From Williamsoniiplasma luminosum (GTDB taxonomy: Bacteria; Bacillota_I; Bacilli_A; Mycoplasmatales; Mycoplasmataceae): DNA of 64,000 bases. Below the pieces are notes generated by a model. The model did no database searches. It had not been told where the DNA came from and worked only from the letters and a program-made list of their open reading frames with translations. Location: the NCBI RefSeq assembly GCF_002803985.1, contig NZ_CP024963.1:868001-932000 (forward strand). The letters are read 5' to 3'. Position 1 is the stretch's first letter. The number at the start of each line of letters is the position of its first letter. The position numbers and the translations under genes are program-made. This document shows positions 52,009 through 60,655 of this stretch, piece by piece.

Positions 52009-53400
52009 ATGAAAAAATTATTAACATTATTAGGAAGTGTTGGAATGGTTGCTGCAACAGCTGCAACAGTTGTTGCATGTAACCCTGGCAAAAATGATGC
52101 TAAAGTATCTGATTCAACAATAAAAGTTGGTAAACATGGTGAAATCAACCTTACCAGAGATGAAATTAAAGAAGTTGAAGGATACAATGATGTAAAAGCC
52201 TATGAAGAAGGTTTTGTTCCAGCACCAGCTACAAAAGCGGATGCAGAAAAACCAAAACCAGTTTTAGATAAAGTAAAACTTGAAAACGGAGTAATTAGTT
52301 TTACAGGTTTAAAAGAAGGTAAAGCTACAATCGTATTACAAGGGACAAAAAAAGCACCAGTAACACCAGGAACTAAAACTGATGCGGCAGCTCCAAAACT
52401 TGAATTGTTGAAGACAAAATTCACAGTTATTGTTGAACCAAGTAGACAACCAGTAAAATCTATTAAAGAAGTGATCAAAACTCTTGCTTTAGGTGAAATC
52501 GCTGATGTTAAACCAGAAACTATTTTAGCAACAATTAATAAAGTAAATGCTGGTGCAAATCTTCTAGCTACAGATATTAAAATTGAAGTAGGAACAGATA
52601 ACAAATCAGCAAAAATTATTGGTCAAGGTATATTTAACGGAGATGTTACAGTAACTTTTACAGTTAAAACACCAACTGAAGATAAAAGAACAGATATTGG
52701 AACTCTTGTCAAAACATTAGGGAAATTAGAAGTAGATACTACTAAAGATGCAGTTATTGATGCATTTATTGCTAAAAACCCAAATGCAAAATTAGTTAAA
52801 GATGAATTACAAATTAAAGATGAATTAGCTGCAGATGCAACTACAGCTAAAATTGAAGTTAAATCAACTTCAACAACTCACAAAGGTTTTGTAGATGTAA
52901 ATTTTGAAAAAAAACCAGTTGAAGGTTCTAAAACAGATATTGGAACTCTTGTCAAAGTATTAGGGAAATTAGAAGTAGATACTACTAAAGATGCAGTTAT
53001 TGAAGCATTTATTGCTAAAAACCCAAATGCAAAATTAGTTAAAGCTGAATTACAAATTAAAGATGAATTAGCTGCAGATGCAACTACAGCTAAAATTGAA
53101 GTTAAATCTTCAACAACTCACACTGGGGTTGCTGATGTAACTTTTGAAAAAAAACCAGTTGAAGGTTCTAAAACAGATATTGGAACTCTTGTCAAAACAT
53201 TAGGGAAATTAGAAGTAGATACTACTAAAGATGCAGTTATTGATGCATTTATTGCTAAAAACCCAAATGCAAAATTAGTTAAAGATGAATTACAAATTAA
53301 AGATGAATTAGCTGCAGATGCAACTACAGCTAAAATTGAAGTTAAATCTTCAACAACTCACACTGGGTTTGCTGATGTAACTTTTGAAAAAAAAGCATAA
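52009..53400 (+). CDS. Surface lipoprotein with three tandem spiralin-like repeats
   Basis: The protein has 463 residues from the ATG at 52009. The signal MKKLLTLLGSVGMVAATAAT ends in the lipobox VVACN (Cys about 24). Residues about 35-140 resemble a bacterial Ig-like module (ISFTGLKEGKATIVLQGTKK, KLTKFTVIVE-like end). A spacer domain follows (about 150-225). Then three near-identical units of 80-81 residues begin TDIGTLVKTLGKLEVDTTKD and include IAKNPNAKLVKDELQIKDEL. The repeat pattern recalls spiralin of Spiroplasma. GGAG stands 14 bases upstream, rather far; an upstream in-frame ATG (51961 region) lacks a signal peptide and is less likely. Confidence 0.88.
   Translation: MKKLLTLLGSVGMVAATAATVVACNPGKNDAKVSDSTIKVGKHGEINLTRDEIKEVEGYNDVKAYEEGFVPAPATKADAEKPKPVLDKVKLENGVISFTGLKEGKATIVLQGTKKAPVTPGTKTDAAAPKLELLKTKFTVIVEPSRQPVKSIKEVIKTLALGEIADVKPETILATINKVNAGANLLATDIKIEVGTDNKSAKIIGQGIFNGDVTVTFTVKTPTEDKRTDIGTLVKTLGKLEVDTTKDAVIDAFIAKNPNAKLVKDELQIKDELAADATTAKIEVKSTSTTHKGFVDVNFEKKPVEGSKTDIGTLVKVLGKLEVDTTKDAVIEAFIAKNPNAKLVKAELQIKDELAADATTAKIEVKSSTTHTGVADVTFEKKPVEGSKTDIGTLVKTLGKLEVDTTKDAVIDAFIAKNPNAKLVKDELQIKDELAADATTAKIEVKSSTTHTGFADVTFEKKA
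52690..53400 (+). repeat. Three tandem 240-243 bp repeats in the lipoprotein gene
   Basis: Units start at 52690, 52933 and 53173. They are nearly identical at the DNA level (for example Asp/Glu and Asp/Ala differences at two codons, and an extra TCA-ACT pair in the first unit). The near identity implies recent expansion and makes unit gain or loss by recombination likely. Confidence 0.95.
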
Positions 53401-53439
53401 AATAAATACAAAAAACATATTGAAAAATAGTATAAAACT

Positions 53440-53472
53440 TAAAAATCACACTTTTTATAAGTGTGATTTTTA
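53440..53472 (+). terminator. Terminator after the lipoprotein gene
   Basis: AAAATCACACTT pairs with AAGTGTGATTTT around TTTAT, followed by a T-rich tail. Confidence 0.88.
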
Positions 53473-53689
53473 TTTGTCTGTGGGGCTTAAATAAGTTATT
53501 AATTTACAAATGTATCATTTTAATCATATATTTAATCAATTTCCTATAATCTATAATTACAAATTAGAATATCTCTTTGGCATATTGTTGAATTAGTGTG
53601 TTTTTCTATTCAACACCAAATCTTCAATCTTACAAACATATTTAATTATTAAACAAGATCAATAATCATTTTAATCATTGATGCTCAGA

Positions 53690-54474
53690 TTAAAGGATTA
53701 ACAGTCATTTAATATAAATTTCTTTTGTAAAATACTTTTTTAGATAAAAAGCTAAAAAAGTTGCACCAAGTGCTGCAAAAGATATGGGAAGTAAATAATT
53801 TAATCCAAGATCACCTTGACCAAACATTTGATAATTAACTAATAAGTTCATTAAACTTGAAACCATAATTTTTGTATGACTAATTGGGGTTGCTTGTTTC
53901 ATGTTTAAAAAACATCAAAGTAGTAAGATAGGTATAATAATTGCCCCACCCCCATTCCTGTTAATGCGGTAATAATTCCTGCAAAAAAAGGAAATGAACG
54001 CCACTTTTAAAATATTAATTTTGATAGCTTTTTGTTGATTAATCTTGATCAACAAAAAGCTTTTTTATCAACAATTATTTGTTGGGTCTTCTTTTTAAAA
54101 ACATATTCTGACAAGATTAAACAAATCGTGACAATTCCTAAAAAGACAATCATAATGATTTAAATGATAAAAGCATTAAAAAGCGTGTTTAAATAATTAC
54201 CTAAAAAGATGGCTGGGGTTGTGAAAAAAACAGCAACTATAAGAATCAGATAATTAATATTCTTTTTAAAGGATTCAAGAACAACATTAAAAGTGGTGCT
54301 AATAAAAACTAGAAAAGTCGAAATAAATTTAATTTATTCCATAGATTTTGAAGTCAAAATTAGTAAAAATAAAGGAACATATAAGACCCCACCCCCAACT
54401 CCAGAAAGTGAACCTAAAAAAGCAATCAAAATGGTTAAGCAAAACAATAAAATAATTATTTCTATAGTGGTCAT
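53690..54474 (-). pseudogene. TauE/SafE-type permease pseudogene
   Basis: A former eight-span anion exporter/permease (COG0730 type). Starting at 54474 the reading is MTTIEIIILLFCLTILIAFL then GSLSGVGGGVLYVPLFLLI, a clear family N-terminus. In-frame TAA codons break it after TSKSME and after LFNAFII. Near 53960 the second GGGG motif (ALTGMG/GGAIIIPILLL) is split by loss of one G from a run of G. The end (KQATPISHTKIMVSSLMNLL to the Trp-coded C-terminus) is intact. Three separate lesions make it a genuine decayed gene. Confidence 0.8.
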
Positions 54475-54775
54475 TTTAATGTTTCTCTTTATGTTATATC
54501 TTTAACTACTAAATAAATATGTTAGCTCATGAAATGCCTGTTATAAGCCCAATTTTTGGCAACATCGAGTTAATCAACTTGTACATAGTTTTTCTATTAG
54601 TCTTTTTGTACTTTTTATCTTAATAATTTAATTTTTACATTTTTTGAATTTGATTAGACTATTTCTCTTAAAAATAATTTTAAAATTCATTGATATTAGA
54701 AGATAAATACATGAAAAAAGAATTGTTTATTTCATTTAGAAGGTATAATTAATAAAAATAAGGAGGTAATTTATT
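54475..54775 (+). promoter_or_regulatory. Region upstream of the first micro-gene
   Basis: About 300 bases, mostly AT-rich and without a gene. A plus-strand promoter is likely near its end: TTGTTT at about 54724 and TATAAT at about 54745, followed by AAGGAGG before the start. Confidence 0.45.
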
Positions 54776-54892
54776 ATGGATGACATGAAAGAAACATACG
54801 AATGAGTCGTTGCAAATATTGACTCTTGAGAAAAAACAATTTTAAAAGATAAAAATATAATGGGTGCAGTAAAAAGATTGGCTAAAAGATAG
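54776..54892 (+). CDS. 38-residue micro-protein, copy 1
   Basis: Begins MDDMKETYEWVVANIDSW and ends MGAVKRLAKR; both Trp codons are UGA. A perfect AAGGAGG lies nine bases upstream, and a TATAAT promoter about 30 bases upstream. The second copy 250 bases away keeps the protein (identical WVVANIDSWEK core and KRLAKR end) while its DNA has changed, a sign of selection for the protein. No signal peptide; acidic start and basic amphipathic end. No family recognised. Confidence 0.72.
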
Positions 54893-55025
54893 TAAATATA
54901 ATTGCATTTAACTATTTTAGCTTTGCAAATTTTTACACATTAAAAAATGTTTTAATAAACATCAAAAACAATTATGTTTTAATTTAAAGAACATAATTAA
55001 TTCAAATAACAGGAGGTCGTTTGTT

Positions 55026-55136
55026 ATGGAAGAAAAAAATTATGATTGAGTCGTTGCAAATATTGACTCTTGAGAAAAAAATATTAAAAAAGATAAATAT
55101 GTAATGGGTGCATTAAAAAGATTAGCCAAAAGATAA
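55026..55136 (+). CDS. 36-residue micro-protein, copy 2
   Basis: Begins MEEKNYDWVVANIDSWEK and ends MGALKRLAKR. ACAGGAGG precedes the start. The upstream sequence (AAGAACATAATTAATT) is a diverged version of the first copy's promoter. The duplication covers promoter, ribosome site and frame with a period of 250 bases. It may be transcribed alone or after copy 1, since no terminator lies between them. Confidence 0.72.
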
Positions 55137-55162
55137 TCAATCTCAGCATATTTATGTAAAAA

Positions 55163-55192
55163 CTAAAATACTAGCAAAAGCTAGTATTTTTT
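55163..55192 (+). terminator. Terminator after the micro-genes
   Basis: AAATACTAGC pairs with GCTAGTATTT around AAAA, then T run. Confidence 0.88.
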
Positions 55193-55205
55193 GATTAAAG
55201 AAACA

Positions 55206-55260
55206 AAAAATACCAATTGAAATCACAAGTGCAACACTTGTAATTTCAATTGGTAAAAAA
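55206..55260 (-). terminator. Terminator after the purine permease
   Basis: A stem of about 20 pairs (TACCAATTGAAAT.ACAAGTG with its complement) around CAAC, followed by TTTTTTG on the minus strand. Confidence 0.88.
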
Positions 55261-55277
55261 TGAGTTTTAAAGCATAT

Positions 55278-56738
55278 CTAATTCATAAAGGCGTAAGCCA
55301 CTAAGTAGATCACGAAGACAAAATCTAAGATCCAGACTAAGTAATGAACTTGTTTAGCGCGTTTGGTAGCAATCGCCCCAATTGAATAAGCAATAATTCC
55401 TACAACAATTCCATTGGCAATTGAATAGGTAATAATCATAAAGAGAATTGTGAAAAAGGCTCCAAGTCCAATTTCGGTTTTACTTCATTCAATATCCATA
55501 ATTGATTTAATCATCACAGTTCCAATAAAGACGGTAGCCGCCCCACTTAAACAATCAGGCATCATTCTAAAAATGGGAAATAAAGCTAAACTTAAAAGAA
55601 AGCCAAAACTTGTAATGATGTTGGCAAAACCAGTTCTCGCCCCTTGCATAATTCCAACACAGCTCTCTGTGTAACATGCCATATGTGAAACTCCTAGTCC
55701 AGATCCTAAAACAGTTGCCCCAGCGTCAATCACTAAGGCTTTATGTGAAAGTTGTTGGTTTAACCCAGATGCACGATTCATTTCAATATTGACACTTGTC
55801 AATGTTCCTGTCGCATCAAAAAAGTTTAAAATAATAAAGATAAAAATTGAGATATACATTGTTGGTTTAGCTCAAATCACTGGGTTTAAAAATTGTTTAT
55901 ATGTATTTTCTAGATTCGAAAAGAACCCTTTAAATTCATCATAATTCCATTGTCCAGCTTTTCATTTGGCAGCCCCAAATGAATGTTGAATTGCTTCATT
56001 ATCAGTTACATTGGCTAAAATAATTGCAATAATAAATCCCCCAATTAGCATGACAATAATTGGGGCAAAGAACTTTTTATAAAATAAGATAATCGCCCCA
56101 AATAGAACCACAGTTCCTAAAATTATCCCTGGGTAATTTAATTTAAAATTTGATAAATTAGCAACTGGTAAACCTGATGCTGATTTTTCAACTCAACCCA
56201 TATTCACAATTCCGACATAAGCGATGAAAAATCCAATTCCAACCCCAATCGCTAAGTGAATTGAGTGCGGTAAACTTTTGATTAACATCACTCGTAATTT
56301 TGTCACTGACATAATACAAAAGATAATTGAAGAAATTGTTGTCGCAATTAATGCTCCTTCATAACCAATCCCACCTTGATTGGCAATGTTAAAGGAAAAC
56401 ATCGCGTTGAGCCCCATGCTTGGGGCTAGTGCAATTGGGACATTGGCACAAACCCCCATGATAAATGTGGCAACAAATGAAGTTAGGGCAGTGGCGACAA
56501 ACACACCCCCGGCATTCATAAATTGGTTTGGATCAGCCACACTTTGAGCTTTTCCTAATAAGTTTGGTTCAACTGATAAAATATAGATCATTGATAAAAA
56601 GGTACTAATTCCACCAATAATTTCCTTTTTAAAAGATGTATTAAAATCACTAAATTTAAAATATTTAGCGATTTTATTATTCTGAAGATAATTTTGTTTT
56701 AAGCTTTTATCAGCTTTAAATGTTTTATTCTTGTTCAT
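55278..56738 (-). CDS. Purine base permease, AzgA/PbuG family
   Basis: A proton-coupled importer of hypoxanthine, guanine or adenine. The protein has 486 residues with about 12 spans. FKKEIIGGISTFLSMIYILS, ALAPSMGLNAMFSFNIA (family motif) and SHMACYTESCVGIMQGARTG (the second signature) identify it. Trp codons are UGA. The start at 56738 follows AGGAGT. A purine riboswitch lies directly upstream and should turn the gene off when purine is plentiful. Guanine/hypoxanthine is the likely substrate given the riboswitch type. Confidence 0.92.
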
Positions 56739-56805
56739 TAAACTCCTATTTTCTTAAAACCAAAAATAGAAAATTTAAAAATAAGCCACTAGGTGAAAGT
56801 GTTTA

Positions 56806-56948
56806 AACAAAAAAGCTCTATTAATTTGGTTTTTATCCCGTAATTAATAGAGCTTTGCAGCAAAGTTCAATAGTAACTTATAGTAATTAGATCGGTCTAA
56901 TTGTAGAAACACCAACCCGTTATGTTGGTTTATACAAGCGCTATTAAC
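56806..56948 (-). promoter_or_regulatory. Purine riboswitch with terminator
   Basis: Minus strand. The aptamer (56865-56948) has P1 (GTT.TAG.CTT with AAG.CTA.AAC), J1/2 TATAA, P2 CCAAC/GTTGG with loop ATAACGG, J2/3 TGTTTCTACA, P3 ATTAG/CTAAT with loop ACCGAT, and J3/1 ACTATA. A C stands at the position that selects guanine over adenine. L2 and L3 keep the GG/CC pairs for loop docking, but L3 is one base short. The 5' strand of P1 (AGTTAATAGCG) is nearly complementary to the first arm of the terminator (GCTCTATTAATT, 56806-56857). Ligand binding should therefore favour termination. Confidence 0.9.
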
Positions 56949-57079
56949 TACATAATCATTTTATCTTTTTTTTGCTTGTTAATACAAAATTTTATAAACA
57001 AAATTAGATTTTGCAGTAAAATTTTGTAAAAAATTACAAAAAATCATCTTTAATCGTATTCACATTAATACTTTCTTGA
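56949..57079 (-). promoter_or_regulatory. Promoter of the purine permease transcript
   Basis: TTGTAT and TAAAAT are 18 bases apart on the minus strand, just upstream of the riboswitch. The remainder is AT-rich and contains the 3' flank of the protease gene; no clear terminator for the protease gene is seen except a weak TTTTGTAA/TTACAAAA hairpin near 57010-57040. Confidence 0.5.
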
Positions 57080-59290
57080 TTACAATTCGATATCAATATC
57101 GATATCACCATAATTGAAAATTGAAATTATGTTTTCAAAATTTAATTCTTCAAAATTTATTAATGAATTCTCTGCAATCTCTTTTAAATGCACCATAATT
57201 CCATACTCAACAGAAGGAATCCCATGATTAAGTAGATCCATTCTTTCAACAACAAAAGAAAAAGACTCTTTACTCTTTAATGAAATTGGGTTATTTTCAC
57301 TAAAATTCTTATCAAAAACAACTGTATTCGGATTATATTTTCCAAAATATTCCTTTAAAGCCTTTTCGTCAGCATCAACGCTATCTTTTTTTGATATTGG
57401 ACTTAATATATTACTTCGTGAGGACCCATTCTTTTGAGCTAACCTAAAACTTATATCTAAAGGAGAATATTCATCTCCGATTTCTATTTCATTAGGAATG
57501 TTGTAACAAACAGAATACGAAGCTGAAAATTCTGTTTTATTTGAACTATTAATAGGAAGATTTACATCGATTTCATATTTGCCTTTTGTATCAATAAAAC
57601 CTTCTATAAAAATAAAAATATCATTTTCACCTTTTAATATTTCAAGATCTGGAATACCATGTGAATTTGATTTCGATAAATAATTGATCACCGCTCTCGC
57701 ACTTTGGGGAGAAATTTTAAAATTTTCAATTAAATATGCAACTTTTCTAGTTACCAATGGCGTTGAAAATGAAGTTCCATTTTCAATCTTTAAGTTCTCA
57801 GATAAACCAGGTAATGAATGAACAATTGGTCCACCCCAATATGGATTACCCCTATTGTTTCCGAATTCATAACAATTCGGTTTTTGATACATTCCAAATA
57901 TTTTTCCAGATCCAGACCTTTCTCATTCTAGAACTTTTCCAGTTGTTCTTGATTTATATAAACTCCCCACAGATATAGATGTTAAAGAATCTGCTGGAGC
58001 ACTTAAATTTCTATTTTCTGAATTACCAGCAGATGTTACAATTTGAACTCCAAATTCAAATTGTAATTTATCTATCAATTTTCCAAAAGGAGTTATTATT
58101 AGTTCGTTATAACTTTTCTCAGAACCTAAAGAAATGTTTCAAATTTTAATTTCATGATAATTTTCTGAAATAATTTTATGTATTTTACGCATTAACATGG
58201 ATGTTAAAATTCTTCCCTTTGGTAAAACATTAAAAGATCTAACTCTAAATATCCCTAATCCATCTTTTTCTTCGTTTATAAAATCATTTAATGAAATTAT
58301 TGACGCAACTTGTGTTCCGTGATCCAAATCTTCGTTTTGATGGATTTCCAACATATCATATTGGCTTTCAATAAATTTTTGTTCTCATCATTCATCAATA
58401 TATTTAACTCGAGAATCTATAAGACCGATCACGGTTTTATTAATATCTTCATTTTTTATAATGGGCAATTCCACTTTGCTGCTTTGAATGAATTCTTGAA
58501 CATCTAAATCAATTTCAATATCATTCATAGTTTGTGAAAAAATAAATGGATATTTTGTAACAATTTGATTGACTTTTTCAATATCGATATTTCAAAACTC
58601 TGAAGCAATTAAAGATTCTTCACTTATATCGATTCCATTATCTAAAAGTAAATCAATAATTTTATTGAAATTATTGATTTTAAGATCTAGGAATGAAAAA
58701 ATTGGTGTTTTTTCAAATGGTTCTATTAAATTTATTTTTAATTCAAGTATATTCACAAAATCGTCTAACAACTTTTTATGCATAGTTTTTAATGAACTGT
58801 ATTTAAGAGTTATTAGTTCTTTTATTTTTTGGTTTTTTTCTTCAGCTTTTTGATTAGAATTGGTTATTTCAGTAACTTCCTTTTGAAAAATGGGATTTTT
58901 CAATATGAAATCTTCAACCTCGCACATATTGTCGATTGTTTTATCCAAATCAGAAATAGATAAAGAGTAAATTACATCTATGCGTTCTAACTTATTATTA
59001 CGATTGAAAATATATTTAGACCCTATTTGATTCGGTCCAGAAAACTCATGATTTACTAAAATCGCTTGAATCCTAAATGTTTTAGGGACAACCCTTTTAT
59101 ACGAAACCGTCACAGGAAATTCTGCAAACTCTTGGAAATCTAAAAAATACTTTTTAATATTTTTTAATGATTCTATTGAATCATTTATGGTTTTTTTCAT
59201 ATCATAGTTTCATTTTTCAAATGAAAATTTTCTTCCCGTAAACTTATTAAGTTTGGTTTTAGGTTGACTATATATAATAATTTTGGACAT
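57080..59290 (-). CDS. ietS: Subtilisin-like serine protease, IetS-type
   Basis: The protein has 736 residues. Residues 1-290 are a family-specific N-terminal region without signal peptide. The S8 catalytic domain follows: VIGLIDSRVKYID (Asp) near 310, DLDHGTQVASIIS (His) near 345, VTSAGNSENRN (oxyanion Asn), ENGTSFSTPLVTRKVA (Ser) near 505. The C-terminal 200 residues are a beta-rich accessory domain. No signal peptide and no propeptide, so it works in the cytoplasm. Its ATG overlaps the stop of the AAA ATPase by one base. The pair matches the IetAS anti-phage and plasmid-incompatibility systems. Several UGA-Trp codons. Confidence 0.85.
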
Positions 59291-60300
59291 TATTTAACTT
59301 TAGCCTTTCTTTGAAGTGTTGATTTAGAAACCCCCATTGCATTTTCTAAATCCCGGTAAGTAATATCAAATCCAATAAGATCAGTGGTGTCCAATTGCAA
59401 AATTTCAATTAAAGATTTTACTAAACTTTGATTATGAATTAAACTCTTAGTTACAACCTCATCAACAATTGCATAACTTATTTTATCCAAACTATTTTTT
59501 AATATTTTATACAATACTTTTTCATCGATTTTTAATTCAAATTCAGCAACTTTATGTAAAAACATGCTCATCATTTTATCAATATCAATATCGTTTTTTT
59601 TGATTCTTACATTAAATCTTCTAACTGTAGATTCGTCAATCAGGTCGTCTCTATTTGAAATTGCAAATAAAATGGAACCGTTTGGCAAATCATCCAATGA
59701 CTTATTAAAATTTCCTATCATTCTGTGATATTCATTGTTCATATCTAAATCTCTAGACCCTATTATAGAATCAAATTCATCGATTAAAATTATTGAATTA
59801 TCATAGACACTTCTAATTTCCTCAAAGACTAAATCAATATTTTTTTGTGTTTCTCCTAATTTATAAGATATTAATTTTGATGCATTTATTGAATAAAGTT
59901 GTCTACCAGATGCTTTGCAAATACTTTTTACAAATGTTGTTTTACCCGTTCCTGGTCTTCCTGTTATTAAGATTTTCAATCCTTTCATCTTATAAATAAT
60001 TTTTTCATTGCTAATTAAATTTAAAATTTTTTCTTCTTCATGATCTAGTTCCATCATATCTTCTATATGATTCTCTAACTTTAAAATTTTTATTGGCTGC
60101 ATGTTTTTAAATTGAGAAGAAGTCTTTGAACTAGTATTTCTATTCCCCATCATATCAAGAAGGATTTTTGACTCATTATTTAAATTGCTTTCAACAAACA
60201 ACTGGTGTATTTTTTTTAAAATCTGCAACGATTCTGTATTTTCTACTTGATTTGAAATAAATTCAGCAATTTTTAATAATTCTTTATCTGCAATATTCAT
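59290..60300 (-). CDS. ietA: AAA ATPase, IetA-type
   Basis: The protein has 336 residues. The first 100 residues are helical. The ATPase core shows Walker A ITGRPGTGKTTFVKS near 113, Walker B SIILIDEFDSIIGSRD near 173, sensor LFAISNRDDLIDES and the arginine pair TVRRFNVRI. The last 20 residues (TYRDLENAMGVSKSTLQRK) look like a helix-turn-helix tail. It is translationally coupled to the protease, with which it forms the IetAS defence pair. GGAGG precedes the start at 60300. It could also bind the iterons upstream; this is inferred. Confidence 0.85.
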   Translation of the reverse strand: MNIADKELLKIAEFISNQVENTESLQILKKIHQLFVESNLNNESKILLDMMGNRNTSSKTSSQFKNMQPIKILKLENHIEDMMELDHEEEKILNLISNEKIIYKMKGLKILITGRPGTGKTTFVKSICKASGRQLYSINASKLISYKLGETQKNIDLVFEEIRSVYDNSIILIDEFDSIIGSRDLDMNNEYHRMIGNFNKSLDDLPNGSILFAISNRDDLIDESTVRRFNVRIKKNDIDIDKMMSMFLHKVAEFELKIDEKVLYKILKNSLDKISYAIVDEVVTKSLIHNQSLVKSLIEILQLDTTDLIGFDITYRDLENAMGVSKSTLQRKAKVK

Positions 60301-60329
60301 TCAAATAACCTCCATAATTCTTTATCCTT

Positions 60330-60335
60330 ATTATA
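60330..60335 (-). promoter_or_regulatory. -10 element of the ietAS promoter
   Basis: TATAAT on the minus strand, 30 bases upstream of ietA. I see no good -35; the first iteron is centred about 46 bases upstream of the expected start of transcription. Confidence 0.6.
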
Positions 60336-60363
60336 TACAAATTCAAAAATGAATTAGCATTAA

Positions 60364-60436
60364 TTTGGGACAAAATTAATATTTTTGGGACAAAGATATT
60401 ATTTTTTGGGACAAAGATAATATTTTTTGGGACAAA
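60364..60436. repeat. Four iterons upstream of ietA
   Basis: TTTGGGACAAA occurs at 60364, 60384, 60405 and 60426, with spacings of 20, 21 and 21 bases, about two helical turns. Each is a near-palindrome (TTTG-N3-CAAA). All lie on one face of the helix just upstream of the ietA promoter, as operator or activator sites would. Confidence 0.9.
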
Positions 60437-60495
60437 AACAATATTTTTAACACATCCTTTTTCAAAGGATAAAGCTTTAAGAATAAATTTTAGAT

Positions 60496-60581
60496 AAAAA
60501 ACGCAGTTGGATCAACGTATTGACCCAACCGCTACAAGAGATACATCTTGCTACACTTTAATCATTTACTACTTAATGATC
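60496..60581 (-). ncRNA. Candidate small RNA between ptsI and ietA
   Basis: On the minus strand a TATAAT (60588-60593) precedes about 85 bases that end in a strong terminator: GCGGTTGGGTCAA and TTGATCCAACTGC pair around TACG, followed by TTTTTT (60496-60532). Upstream hairpins (CAAGA-TGTA-TCTCTTG and ATCATTAA.TAAATGAT) are possible. No frame with a ribosome site fits. It could be a free RNA or an attenuated leader of ietAS. Confidence 0.55.
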
Positions 60582-60623
60582 ACTTCAATTATATTCTTTG
60601 ATTTCGAAAATGGATAATTTAAA

Positions 60624-60653
60624 TTAAAAAAGTGATTCAAAATCACTTTTTTA
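60624..60653 (-). terminator. Terminator after ptsI
   Basis: AAAAAAGTGATT and AATCACTTTTTT pair with almost no loop and are followed by T-rich sequence on the minus strand. Confidence 0.85.
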
Positions 60654-60655
60654 GA

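Noticed and set aside
52200-52604. Open frame on the minus strand inside the lipoprotein gene
   Set aside because: It is a shadow of the plus-strand gene, which has a signal peptide, lipobox and repeats.
57080-59290. The subtilase as a secreted immunoglobulin protease of the MIP type
   Set aside because: It has no signal peptide or membrane anchor, no MIB partner beside it, and is coupled to an AAA ATPase.
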